NCBI GenBank assembly: GCA_033439265.1
Contig: JAVTVX010000012.1
Coordinates: forward strand, 9,413,001-9,477,000
Origin: Dillenia suffruticosa
Lineage: Eukaryota; Streptophyta; Magnoliopsida; Dilleniales; Dilleniaceae
Reading direction: 5' to 3'
Length of the DNA: 64,000 nucleotides
In this document: piece after piece, positions 34,771-46,699 of the stretch
Numbering within the stretch: position 1 is the first letter of the stretch
Layout of the letters: every line of letters starts with the position of its first letter
Notes under the pieces: generated by a model
The model's database searches: none
Seen by the model: the letters and a program-made list of their open reading frames with translations, nothing else
What the model was told of the DNA's origin: nothing
Position numbers and translations under genes: made by a program

Positions 34771-35400
34771 TTATTTTTATTCTTTAATAGGGTACGAAGC
34801 GGGTCGGGGATGCAGATCCGGGTCAAAACCAACTTGGTCCGAGCTGGAGCTGTCCACGCGCCTGCTTCCTTTTTGCTAACTGGGTCGGGTCTTCTTCGCC
34901 CGGATGTTTGTAACCGGGTCTGCGCAACCCGATTACCGAAAAACATATTTCCGACCTACTTTTGACTCGATTTTTCCTGAAAAATCGTATTTAAATATCA
35001 TCCAACAATTTTTGACTCGATTTTGGTTGGATTTGGACTCTCATTTCGGTAAATCAAACGTTCAAATTTTCAACCCTTCACTGTCATTTTCGAAACTCAA
35101 TTTTCTGGCATAAAAAAAAAAAATCACAAGTAATATGTCAAAATGTAGAGCTAAGATTTTAAGTTTCGGGTACTATTTGGGCCTGAAACTTTGGTTTTAA
35201 ATTTTATGGTCAAAACATATTTCAAAAATTATAAAAAAAAATATATTCTTGATGTACACATCATGAGCAACATCATGGTATAATCGGATTCACTAAACTT
35301 ATCCGTAAACCGAGTCTCAAATTTTTGACCCTATATTTTATGCCCAAAAAATTTCGAAATATTTTTTTAAAAAATAAATCCAACTTCAATATGATATTAA

Positions 35401-36109
35401 TGAAGAATTTATTACACTATATGCGCATGTGGGAACGTATAAATTAAAAGTTTGGAATTTTGATATAAATACCTTAATATGTAGAATTCTAATAAATCAA
35501 CCAAAATTGCGTAATCCTTCATACAGATCGCTCGGTCAGAAAAGTGATCACGAAACGAACCACCACCACTTTTCCACGACACCCCAACCCTAAGTTCGGT
35601 CAAACCCCAATGACGAGAAATTTTCATACGCGAAAATTTCTCAAACCCTCAATGATTTCTCTTTCAAAGAGAATTAATGCCCATCAACATCTCTCTCTTT
35701 CTTGGCTATATACTTCTGTCACTCATCCTTGCTATCACGATGAAGCACCAGAGGTCTCAAAACAGGAGGAAGTGGCGGAGGCTTACTGAAGGCAACTACA
35801 AGGTCCGCTTTGTCATCCTTGATGCCTCCTTCAAAGTTACAGTCTTCTTGTTTCTTTGGTGCCAAAGAAGTCATAGCCCTAGTTACTCCACATGTAGGAA
35901 AAATCTGATTGAACTCATACATTGCAGGTAATAATTTGATATAGCCATTCGGCGCATGTGAATCCCAATTCTGTGTTCCCCTAAAATGCAAATCCAATCG
36001 GGAAATGTGTGAGAGAGAGAGAGAGAAAACTGTCTTGGGGAGCTAGTGGGTGGTTATCCCTTGGGATAACTACCCTCGTGCTTATGTCCATGCGGGCATA
36101 CTTCCAACA
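35401..36109 (-). repeat. Copia 5' LTR
   Basis: On the + strand it starts TGAAGAATTTATTAC and ends CATACTTCCAACA, and is bordered by a degenerate primer-binding site on the left and GCCTA on the right. It includes a GA run near 36013-36030. Confidence 0.85.
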
Positions 36110-36114
36110 GCCTA
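36110..36114 (+). repeat. Copia target-site duplication GCCTA, right
   Basis: Directly follows the right LTR end and matches 28576-28580. Confidence 0.75.
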
Positions 36115-36214
36115 TCATATGGTGAGATATAGTGTCATTGCATGGGAAAATGTCTATTTTAATGTAAAAGCCACAATTCAAAACAAAATAAATAACTAAA
36201 ATGCAGTCTATATC

Positions 36215-36748
36215 TAAGGATGACAATGAATCGATTATGATACGGGTCAATTTGATATCATATCTGACTCTAAATGTTAACTTTAATATTTATAAGCAAT
36301 TCTAACCTGATTTAGGTTAAAATATAAAAAATTATATTCGACTCTATAAATTTTTCTAAAAGTCCGATTCGATATATGACATATTTTTAAAAAACCAATC
36401 CGATCTTATCATAACAAATGAAACTATATGGTAAAAAGAAAAACAAAAAATAAGTCCGTTTGAAATTATTTCAAAATTTAGACCACGTAAATAAACAAGT
36501 AACAAATAAATTGGTTACAACAAAACCCAAAAACCTTTTTTATTTAATAATATAATATTAAAATCAAATTTTATTCTATTATAAATTGTTTTTAGGTTGG
36601 ATTATTGATAATATAAATATGTATCCCAACCAACCCAACTATTTTAATATTAAAATCTTAATCCGATCTTAACCCGATTTTTGATAAAAAAAAAAAAAAA
36701 AAACCCCGATCCAATTGATCGGATTTTTTGGATAATTGTCAATGTCGG
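36215..36748. mobile_element. Possible hAT-type MITE remnant
   Basis: Starts AAGGATGACAATGAATCG and ends GGATAATTGTCAATGTCGG, loosely resembling the inverted ends of plant hAT MITEs of the GGTGGCAATGGGTCGGG type. The interior holds GGGTC- and CCCGATT-like fragments in AT-rich DNA. No target-site duplication found. Confidence 0.25.
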
Positions 36749-36814
36749 ATAAGATATTACAAAATTTATTCGTATTTAACATATTTTCAAAATTTAATTA
36801 TATTTCATTTCAAC

Positions 36815-37380
36815 TTTTCCAAGCAAGCTTTTTTTTTTTAACCCATTTTTTTTTTGTTTTGTACTTAATTCTTTCATCTTTTTTGTACATAGATTTTGCT
36901 CCATATGTGCTTTTTTGTCTCACAGATAATTGTCCTTTTTATCTTTTTCATTTAGATTTTTAATTTTTTAATTTTTTGTCTTTATTTTTTCTCTCAAATC
37001 GTTTATCTTTTTCTTTTTTAAAATATAAGTTTTTTTCTTTTTTGGATCCTATTTGTTCATTCAAATATTTACTCTTTTTTTTACCCACTTTTTTTCACTT
37101 TAATCTTTCATTTTTTTTTTAACTCGAGTTTTTTTCTCTTTTATCTTTTAACCCCACAAATGATTGTTTCTTTATTTTTAAACCTTGATTTTTTTTTTTT
37201 GTTTAGATTCTTATTCTTTTTATTTTTTTATCATTTTTTCCCTCTTGAGTCCATCATTTTTTTTATATCGGTTTTTTTCATTTTTTTGCCCCACGGATGG
37301 TCACCCATTTTTTTCTATTATTTTTGTACTTCACTTATTATTTTTTTTTTTTACTATCGCTGATATATGTTTTATTTTTA
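36815..37380. other. Strongly pyrimidine-rich tract on the + strand
   Basis: Nearly 570 bp dominated by T with C, and few purines. It produces Phe-rich open frames (37160-37363, 37185-37406) that I attribute to composition. Confidence 0.8.
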
Positions 37381-38059
37381 TTATTTTGGATAATAATTTA
37401 ATTTAAATATTAAGAAAATTATAAATTTAATAAATGTTTGTACAGTAAAAAAATGTGATCCACAGCAACCGTGCGTTTGTAAAGGCAATAACTAGTTTAC
37501 TTATAATATCACCATTCTGCCAAAATTACTATAGTTTTGCGTTGGCTATTGGGACGCCTCTTTACAAACAATTTTGGCTTACATAAAAATATTGAGTCGA
37601 GAGGAGCATTGCCAAAAGCACTTTGGACAAATAAAAACATTCATAATATCTTCTGATTAAAGCAAACATCTTTTTATAAATTATAAAATTCTAGTCTTTG
37701 AAATCAAGATTTTGTTAAAAAAAATATCATTATATCATTAATTTTTGTATTAAAGAACTTCATTATGAATTAATGTGAGTATCGGATACCATAAAAATAT
37801 TATAATACGCACTTTGAGTATTTTTGTTCTTTCATTACATAATGTACTAAAAATAGGCTTTTGCTTTGAAAAATTAATGATCAATGAGGCTGCATTAGGA
37901 CGACAAACATATCCATCCACTGATGATTTACTTACACACTCACATGAAGTATATCGACATAAACTATATGGAGAAAAAAATACATTAGGAGAATTTGGTC
38001 CGATCCGACTTGAGTCAAACCAAATTTAGTCATAATTAAAATTATTATTGAATATCAAT
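37381..38059. other. AT-rich non-coding stretch
   Basis: No gene or repeat recognised. Confidence 0.45.
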
Positions 38060-39841
38060 AATTTATACGATATTAAAACTCGGAAATATTTTCTAAACAA
38101 GGTTATTGGGTACACCGGTGACTAAGTTGTGTCAGCTTGTACGCAATTTGATTTATTTATTTATTTTACAGTTTAATAAGAGGACCATGGTTCTAGTTTT
38201 ATATATTGGGTAATATTTTTCATATAATTGCTAAATAAATCAGAATTAATATGGCGGAGAGTTGAATATATTCTCTGGAAAAAGTTATTACCGTGCACCA
38301 ACCACTGGGATATATCTTTTATTAAATTTTATTCTGGTTATGTCATTTTAATTATTAAACAGTGGGTGGGCTATTGCACAATTACGTTACAGTTTGTCAT
38401 TTCTTCACATTTAAATGAAGTACTCTTTCATTGATCACTTTCAAGGGCATATTTTTTAGAAGGCTTTTTAATAAAAATTCCAAAATAGAATCCCAACTGG
38501 GACCCTCATAATTACAAACTGATGAAGAAGAAGAAGAAGTAACGAACGAAAACCAAGCTTAAATATGAACAAAAATAAAAACGAGTGGGAGAGAGGAATC
38601 CCCGGGATTTGCCGTGAGAAGACCGAACACATCTCCGGAGTACACCCGCGGTTTCTGATGGTCCCACAATGATGCCGGATCTAAAGGTTGGGCCCTGAAG
38701 ACACCCCGGACCGGCCTAAGATCCCTCTTCCTGGGTTAAGAAATTCAAAGCACGTTGGCTGAGAATTGATATTGTGAGACACATACAAATTAGAATTTCC
38801 TGGAATTCAAAAATATTCCACACCTACTCTCCTTTTTCTATTAAACCCTATTGGCCTTTTATTATTATTATTGTTTTAATTGAGATCCTAATTATTCTAT
38901 TTGTGAATGCATAGTATAAAGATAGTAGTTGAACTTTTATAGAGAGTAAAAATATTGTTGAGTCTTTTATATGTTTCAAAAACTTATCATTTTTAACCTC
39001 AAAGAGTAGAATTCACAAGAATTCACAAAATGATCCAAAGCTTCACAAAGTGGAAGCAATATATGATTTCCAAAAACCATATCAACTGATTGAAGAATAA
39101 GAAAAGGTGCAGAAAAGGGTATCAGGTTTGGGATACTAATAAGAATCCATGGTATAAGAGGAGACTCACTTGAGCCCAATACTTCCAATGTGTTTTTAGG
39201 GCCTAAAATAAGGTAGAACTAATAAGTTTTATATGACACTTAAAAGGATTCAGTATTTCTTAAAACGGGTAACTAAGGGATAAATCTAGTGTACTTTTTA
39301 GAGTGAATTCATTATGGCATCCCAACGCAACGTTAGGTGAATGCAAATCCTTCGCTAATCGATTGATCCAAAAGCTACTTCTACAAGTGATTTCAATTAA
39401 TTTGAAAATGATATTGGGTTATTATATAGTATGGTATGCAACATATCAACTTGAGTTACTAGTCCTTGTCTTGCCCGTAAGACACGCTAGAAAGGAAAGG
39501 ACAATCTAGAAAGGAAAAGACAAAAAAAATGAAGCGACCCACACAAAGAGAGGGAGAAGAAAGAAACAATAATCATCAGAAAAGCTGAAAAGGACTTCGG
39601 TGGAGGCCTAGGAGCTCACATGGTTGGTGGGAAAAGGGGCCAAACCTAAATGGCTTCAGAGAGCAAAATAAAGTTGAGGAAGAAAAAAGGGGGAGAAAGC
39701 AAACAGTATTGGCTTTTGGATTTTCTCACTCTTTTCCCAAACCTACTCTGCTCCCTGTAGTCGCTTCTATCAACAATCTCTCTCTCTCTCTTCTCAGTTG
39801 AATGAAAGTGAAACAAAAGGCTTATTTTTTCTCCAAAAAAA

Positions 39842-39900
39842 AGGCTTATATAAATGACGAAACCGAAGGCTGCACAATTCCTTCTTTAATTACCAACGTC
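39842..39900 (+). promoter_or_regulatory. Conserved TATA-containing segment, copy 1
   Basis: CTTATATAAATGACGAAACC and about 40 following bases are nearly identical to 53637-53695. A CTCTCTCT run lies about 60 bp upstream in both. This could be a core promoter; no coding region follows that I can recognise. Confidence 0.35.
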
Positions 39901-42181
39901 TGGTTAGTGGCATCAGTGGCTCCTAAATAAGATATGGGTTTCGAGTCATAAAACCTAAATAAGATATTGATCTTGAGTCATGAATATAGAAAAAATAGAT
40001 ACCGTAAGAATTTTATCGCTTGAAAACATAACTTAATTCGAATTTAATTTAATTAAATTTAATGTAAGTATCGAATAGTGGTGGTTAAAAAAATAATAAC
40101 AACGTGAAGGCTGTACAAGGATCAATGGATAGTTGATCTAATGAGATATGGTGTTATATTTCTTAATTAAATTCTCAAGTTCAACTCGCGACTTGAGTAT
40201 GGAAAAACTTATGTTGGGGGTATCTTTCTTAAATGGGTCATTGCAAATCACGAACTGGATTATTCAGAGTATGATACGGAATATCGGTTAGTATAGTACC
40301 GATAAAAAAAGAGAAGGCTATACAAGGAAGAGAGATATGAAAAAGATGGTTGGGCCCGACCCTACTCCATAATTCAAATGCCCCCTTTTGTCAATTGTGG
40401 GTCCCTTCCAACTTTCCCTGCGTAAGCCCAGGCCCATTGTCTGACTTTTGGGCCACTTCAATTTCCATCTGTCCCAAACTCCCCAAGTTCCATGGTTCTT
40501 TTTTTTTTTCTCTTTCCTTTTAAATGAGAGTGAGAGCTTGCATCATTAACTTCTAAATAAATTTAGAGAGAGTTGACTCTGGTTATCGGATAAATCGCCT
40601 ATTCAACATCAAACATGCCAATCACTTCATATATAGATAACTGAAAAAAAAATTATGATATAAGAGATAATTTATTACTCTACTCTTAGAATTTTGGGAT
40701 TCTTTGAGTACACTGTGATCATATATATCTCTTAAGTCATATGATAAATTTATTCTACTTGGATAAATATTTTTTAAAAAATAAATAAATAAAAATAAAA
40801 ATTCTAACATTTAAAGTCCATAGAAGAGCATGCACCATAAATTTCATGGTGGTTGATAATGATATTGAAAGCTTGATAACATCAGATTTGACGGCTTGAG
40901 GCTGATTGAAATTTATGAAAATCCATAATCAAAGGTTTAATAATACTCATTAGTGGAAGATTCCCTAAATTAGTAGAATATTACCTCAGCAGTGTGCTTC
41001 AATCAATCATTTTTATGTATTGGCTCTTCCCTTTCCTTGCCTAAGCATAATAGTCATGAGTATTCGAGATGATATTTTACTATAATTTCTCTTTATACCC
41101 ACTAACAAATCACATCAAAAATGAACTTTTTTTTTTTAATGAAAAAAACCAAAAAAAAAAAGTAAAATCTCATAAGAGGAGTTTTTACTTCTCCTTTTAA
41201 AAGCATGCCAGATTTTTAGGAAATCTGTTTCCTTTTATTTCATTTATGTTTTCACTTGAAAAATATGAAATTCTAAATATATTAATATCATAAATTTATT
41301 TACCTTTATGTCATCTTTTTCTCTTTAACTTTAATTTTTAATTTTATTTTAAAAATTATAATTTTAACTTAATTTCAAAAGTTATTAATTTTTGTTTCTC
41401 CTTATAAAGAGAAGAAAAACAAAAAAAAAATTACTTAATTAGTTAAATAATATCGAGTTTTAATACAATTCTTATGCTCGCATGATAAGTGACTCAAATT
41501 TAAATATTTTTTTATGTTTAATTATATAATAAAACTTAATTCTACATCCCATTTAACAAATGAAAGAACTCGAACTTTTGGAGTGATTCCTATGTAGTCC
41601 TAGTACAGACCATCAAAGGTTAATTGAGTTGATGAATGGTTACCAAGGACATGATACATTCAGATGTTGTGACAATACCACGGTTGAGCAACAATTAATC
41701 TTGCGTGTTCCATGTAGACATGTCCACAATTAATCTTGTCTATTCTCACCTATTCTATGTAGACATGATAACGGTATCACAGTTGTAATTTATTTTAAGA
41801 TGATAGAAGTGAATCTGCGTAGATTTGGAAGAATTTATGTAAGAAAATCAATCAGATGTGATTTGATAGGTTAATTAAGCAAACCTCTTTAGACTATTAA
41901 CTTAGCAAGCAATGTATGCTTTTTTCTTTTAGTTGTATAATGATATGAATATGTAATTATCAGATTAGGGAAGAGTGATTTTTACTATTAAATTGTACTT
42001 TTGGGAACCAAGCAATGTATGTTCTCAATCACGTGACATGTAGATTATACCAATCTGCATAGGTAATGGCATCAAAAAGATTATTTAGAAAATGTGGTTA
42101 TTATTTTCTTATTTTGATTTGGAACCGACTATTAAAAAAATATATATATGACAAGTAACATGGCTCCATAATTGTCAATTT

Positions 42182-42185
42182 TATT

Positions 42186-42216
<31 letters not shown>
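42182..42216. repeat. (TA)n microsatellite
   Basis: TATATA run of about 28 bp within copy 1 of the older duplication; absent at the matching place in copy 2. Confidence 0.85.
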
Positions 42217-42219
<3 letters not shown>

Positions 42220-42690
42220 GGGTCAATAATTATTATTTCTTAATTACGAGAACACTTTATGTAAAAAAATGCTCGAAATAATATAATTTTTTAAAAAAAA
42301 TAATACTCTTTTATAATTTATTACAGTAAAACGGGAACCGGATCAAAATAGAGAACAACGTTGCAAAACATTCAATTGAAAAGACCCGTACTAAAAGGAT
42401 AGATCAATAAGGCATCAATACAGATGAAGTTCCCAATGACAGTCAGCCCGATAAGATGAGTATTAAATTTTTAATTAAATCTCAATTTTAAAATATATAA
42501 ATTAAAAGATTATAGGTTTGAATGGAAATATGATTTTGGACCCTATAAAAAGAAAAAAAATGCATAATGAGGTTTGTGGGCTCCCTAGTGGGCCATGCCT
42601 TACAAGACTTGGGGGTTGTTCTGCCCAATGTGGGCCCAATCTTGATGCTCGCCACAGACAGCAGGCATTAAAGAAGAAAGCTTCCTAATC

Positions 42691-44230
42691 TTTATCAAAT
42701 ACCTTTCAAGGGTTAAACAAACATACGCAAGTGGACATAATTTTGTGATCAAAGTAGATACAAAAAGAAGTGGATTTGAAAAAATCAATCAGGGTAGGGA
42801 CCATACGTGTTGCTCATGAGGCCCATCAATCAGGGTAGGGACCATACGAGTTGCAAAATGTGACCTAGACTATTCAAAATGGTAAAACATAGCATTTTTT
42901 TTTATATAGAAATTTGAACCTGAAACAGAAATAATTAGTTTATATTGATGCTTTGAGGGGAGAAAAAAAAAATGTAAGAAGACTTTACTTGTCCCCTTTT
43001 CAACACAAGAGTAATAAGTAAAATGTACTGCCACGCCTAAGAAGGGCTATAGAAACACGAAGTATAGGATTCATATATGTCAAGAACAATATTGTCAATC
43101 TCAGAATGCAGCAGATATTTGTCTCCCTCTTTGCCCCTACTAAATTCAGCCAATACATATAAGCTGTTAATTTGATGTTCAAGAATTCTGACCGACTTTG
43201 ATTCCAACATGTATTAGCAACAATGCCTGGGGAGGCAAAGAAAATACACCGCCCAAGCATCTTGGACGGAGAATTAACTACTCCATAGACCTGAGGGTGG
43301 AATTGTTGTTAGTGAGATTCCTTGCTCGTTCCGGAGAATTAAACTTGCAAAAGACAGCCGAGAGTTACTCTAGCGGAGAAAACTTCGATACTCAAATTAG
43401 AAGGGGTTGTTCATAAAAAGAGAGAAATAGGCTAAGGGAGGCTATGCATTAGCTCTGTGTAGTTTTGTGTGTTTTTTTTTGTAGTTTTGAACATACCTGA
43501 TAGGTTATCTCTGTATACTATATATATCCTGCCTATATGGCAAGTCTTATATCTTTAGGGGTGTAGAAATCATAATTTCTTTGTGGAGAAATCATATGAG
43601 ATTTTCTTAAATTACAGAAATAATGAACATAAACTCTCTATTGATTGGGAATCCTTTGAATTGGGAAAGACTTTGGTTGTCGCGGACTCTTATTTTCTTA
43701 TCGGATAAGATTACAATAAATTCGTATTGGAATAGAAAAGTTTGGATTCGTTAAAGATTTCATTTTTTATCGAATAATCACACTTTAAACTCGTCATATA
43801 ATAGGAACTACTTTCGTAATTGCTCGGTGAGGCACACGAGAGCCAAGAGTTAAAATGACCGTGGGGTCAGCGACAAAGGAACCAAGGAGTTAACAGGTCC
43901 GTTAGGCGATGGCTGAGGGATAGCTTGGTTTTTTGTGGACTTGGTTGTGGTTTGATAGACCCAACAGAGTTTGGACTTTTATGATCGTGGGTTGTTAGAC
44001 CCAGTATCATCATTTGCCTCTCACTTCTAATATTAGTTCAAAAAAGGGCATTAGGAAAAGAATAAATCTGTAGTAATTATAAAATTCAAAAGGGCATGAA
44101 ACATTATGGGTAAGCAGAAAAATGGAAAAGCGTTAGGGATGGAATATGGTTATTAGATGTTTAAGGTTTCTCCAATTTTTGAGGGATTTGACGATACGGT
44201 TTCTCCCCTTCAGCTATATACATATCACAA
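42691..44230. other. Unassigned DNA between duplication and MITE
   Basis: Contains a short direct repeat CAATCAGGGTAGGGACCATACG (starting near 42784 and 42826). Open frames at 43198-43416 (+) and 43000-43260 (-) overlap and match no family I know. 43440-44200 shows no signal. Confidence 0.4.
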
Positions 44231-44617
44231 TTAAGGGAGTTATGACACTCAAATGAAGTCGGGTAGTGTCGATATCCGATCTCGACTCAAGTGTTGGATA
44301 GGTGAGCTCGAGCTCGAGCTCGTCGAGTTTACATTTCTCGAGTTCGAGCTCGAATTCAAAGTGTCATTCAGTAGTATCACTTAATTAATTGATATCAAAT
44401 AATATGTTTAAAAAAATATACCTATAAATATAATTTCATATATAAATATAATTTCATATATAAACATTATTTTTAAAAATATAATTAATTGAGTTTGTCA
44501 AGCCTTAGAGCTTGACAAAGTCGGGCTCGAGCTTGATTTGACCAAACTTGAGTTCGGCTTTGACCAGATAGTGTTACGAGTACCTGTGACACTACCTGAG
44601 TGTCATAATAGCCCTAA
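44231..44617. mobile_element. 387-bp MITE with about 20-bp terminal inverted repeats
   Basis: The left end, TTAAGGGAGTTATGACACTC, matches the complement of the right end, TTAGGGCTATTATGACACTC. A second inverted motif, GGTAGTGTC, follows inside both ends. The interior carries GAGCTCGAGCTCGAGCTCG (44304-44322) and AT-rich DNA, with no coding capacity. I see no clear target-site duplication, so the superfamily is open. Confidence 0.7.
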
Positions 44618-45588
44618 TCATAATGATAGATTGGGTTACTATGGTCGTTCATAAGAAAAGAATTGGGGAAAGAGTTCTGCATTTTAGAAGTGCTCGAAAT
44701 TTGAAACGATTTTTATCTCTTAGTGGGTTTGGCGTCCAAAGGAGGTGTGGTGACGAAAGCCGTAGGTATAGGGCTCTGTTAGTGAAGGAACCGTGAGTAC
44801 AAGATTTCGTCATGACAATAAGAAAATCATAGCCTACTACTCTATTGGGTTTGTACTGGCGGGTTTTATTTGGGTTCTTGCAACTCATCATTGTTTTTAT
44901 ACTCTTTTATTATTAGGGTTTTGTTCAATGACATGCAAGGGTGGTTTTTATTTTTTCCCTCCCAACTTCTGCTTAGTATCTAGCTACTTTTCTAGTTTTA
45001 GTATCTTGTGTGCTAAACTAGAGTCCTTCAACCCATAGTTGGTCTTGGGGGGATGTTCAGAGAACATTGGATGGCTTGTCAAAAGGAAGAAGCAAGGATT
45101 TGGGGAGCTAATTCTTTTGGAGAGGCTGCGGTGTACACTCCTTCGAAGTTGAGGCCAATTCAAGCATACACAATAAGTAATAAACATTGACTACATCTCG
45201 CTAACTTGAGGCCAAGAACCTTTTTTTTTTTAATAGCAACCAAATGTTCTCAACTCCCCTTACCTAAAATATACATTATTCCCAATGTATGCAAAGGGTA
45301 AAAAAGAAGAGGAACCTAGCACATAATTCAAAACATCTATTATCTAAAAACCCAAAAAAATTAGCATATAGAATAGTCTCCAAAACTCAAAACAATAAAA
45401 ACCTCAAACAAGAAAATGACCAAAACTAGCGAACCATGCAGAATAAGAGCCGAAACCAAATTTTTTTAATTTTTAATTTTTAATTTTATTATTTTTTTAC
45501 CTTTTTTTTGGTAGATGCTCAACACCTAAAAGTAGGGAAATAGACAGAAAGAGAAAAGAGAGGAAACTCCACTAAGGTAACGGCGGTA
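44618..45588. other. Unassigned stretch
   Basis: 44640-45180 has higher GC and overlapping short open frames on both strands but no recognisable family. 45190-45590 is AT-rich. Confidence 0.35.
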
Positions 45589-45589
45589 G

Positions 45590-45722
45590 TGATAGTCGTA
45601 TGATCATGCCCTATTTCCTTGAGCGCTTTTGCCAACTATGAAAATCTCTCTTCAAGTAGCTGTGCGATCATGTTCTATTTCTTTGAGCACTTCTGCCAAA
45701 TATGAAAATTTCTCTTCAAGCA
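45590..45722. repeat. Tandem duplication, 64-bp period
   Basis: GATCATG...CTATTTC-TTGAGC...TCTCTTCAAG occurs at 45602 and again at 45666. A more diverged third copy of the core (CTATTCTTTGAGCACTTCTCCC) lies at 46537, on the other side of the plastid-derived fragments. Confidence 0.75.
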
Positions 45723-45829
45723 ACCAATATATATGGATACCCTTCTATGTATTATTAATATTAATATTACAACATAACTTTTTCTTGAATCAACAAAAAA
45801 AATTGAAAATTTTATTTACAATAATGAAC

Positions 45830-45985
45830 CAAATCGAAGAATTTCTTTGGAATCCTACAAGATCCATTCATTCTTTTTTCTCAAATAAATGGTCAGAACT
45901 TCATCTGGACTCAAATCCTACCGAGAGCTCTACTAGAAAATTGTTGAAGAAACTATGGTTTGAGAATAAATAAGAGTATCTATTC
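45830..45985 (+). pseudogene. ycf2: Plastid ycf2 fragment in nuclear DNA
   Basis: From about 45833 the + strand encodes [20 protein letters not shown] followed by [21 protein letters not shown] recognise this as the ycf2 segment [35 protein letters not shown]...KLLKK. ycf2 is a very large plastid inverted-repeat gene and only about 50 codons are present here. The copy has several substitutions and stops shortly after the match, so it is a decayed plastid-to-nucleus transfer (NUPT). It is followed within about 55 bp by an ndhB fragment. Confidence 0.85.
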
Positions 45986-46038
45986 AGACACTACAGTGGA
46001 AGTGTGTTGATCAAGAATAAACAGTAAGCGTTTGTTTA

Positions 46039-46150
46039 TAGATCAAATCAGATATGTAATGATTGGAATAATTGTTGGAGACTCAAAATATGGATATGCA
46101 AGCATGATAACTTATATGTTATTCTATATCTCCATGAATATAGGGAAACT
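46039..46150 (+). pseudogene. ndhB: Plastid ndhB fragment in nuclear DNA
   Basis: The + strand encodes [20 protein letters not shown] followed by [13 protein letters not shown], matching the ndhB segment [35 protein letters not shown]. Similarity stops after ATGAATATAGGG. ndhB encodes a membrane subunit of the plastid NDH complex; this fragment of about 37 codons is not functional. ndhB and ycf2 are near neighbours in the plastid inverted repeat but lie kilobases apart there, so the two pieces are not colinear here. Confidence 0.88.
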
Positions 46151-46699
46151 ATTAGATTTAGATAAGAAGCAACATAAAATTCCTACTATTCTTTATTATT
46201 TTTATTTTATTTGATTTTTTATTTGATTTTCTTAATTAAAAAAATAATTTGAAAATAAAATAATAAGTGCAAAAATGAGTAGTAACCCCCAGTAGAGATT
46301 TGTATGATTCAATTCAATATTTTGTTAGTTTGGCTTTGATTGTGTCATAACTCTATAATTCAGATTAGGGATTGAGACATGGCCAAAATGCTTACGGGAG
46401 GTAACAATGGGGAATTTTCCACAATAGGCGTTAAAGAAACTGCATAAAAAGCATCTATATAACCACGATTGTATGACCAATCATATATTACAATTTTTAT
46501 TTTGTTCAAAAAATTTTTCTTATAATCTATTTTAGCCCTATTCTTTGAGCACTTCTCCCAAACCTTGAAATTCACTTTTATATGGTTTGCAATTTGGTTG
46601 AGTGCATCTTTTGTATCTCCCATCATTGAACACCTACAAAAACTAAAATAAAAAACAATGATACCAATCAAATACCCTTAAATTGAAACAAAAATCAAA

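Larger units (their letters stand above)
28581..36109 (-). mobile_element. Ty1/copia retrotransposon fossil, both LTRs present
   Basis: Minus-strand element bounded by LTRs (28581-29018 and 35401-36109) and a 5-bp GCCTA duplication. On the minus strand the LTR starts TGTTGGAAGTATG, a start familiar from plant copia elements. A degenerate tRNA-Met-type primer-binding site lies next to the right LTR (about 35381-35400). Internal parts in order on the minus strand: a leader/gag region, gag-pre-integrase and integrase, reverse transcriptase and RNase H. It is broken in many places (well over ten) and is old: by eye the aligned LTR parts are about 85-90% identical. It probably contains a later tRNA-like insertion at 34.66-34.76 kb. 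Confidence 0.9.
38060..42690 (+). repeat. Older direct duplication, copy 1
   Basis: Aligns in order with 51900-56560, with many substitutions and several indels. Well-conserved blocks include 38440-38900, 38990-39440, 39540-39895, 40350-40480, 40860-41080, 41570-41720 and 42590-42660. No continuous reading frame is conserved between the copies, so the content is non-coding, perhaps upstream regulatory DNA. Confidence 0.85.

Noticed and set aside
37160-37406. Phe-rich, membrane-like small proteins
   Set aside because: Produced by the T-rich strand; any frame of such DNA encodes Phe, Leu and Ser.
39540-39720. Possible microRNA precursor in the conserved GGTGGAGGCC-containing block
   Set aside because: I could not find a convincing foldback arm or a match to a known plant microRNA. 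Conservation between the two duplicate copies alone is not enough.
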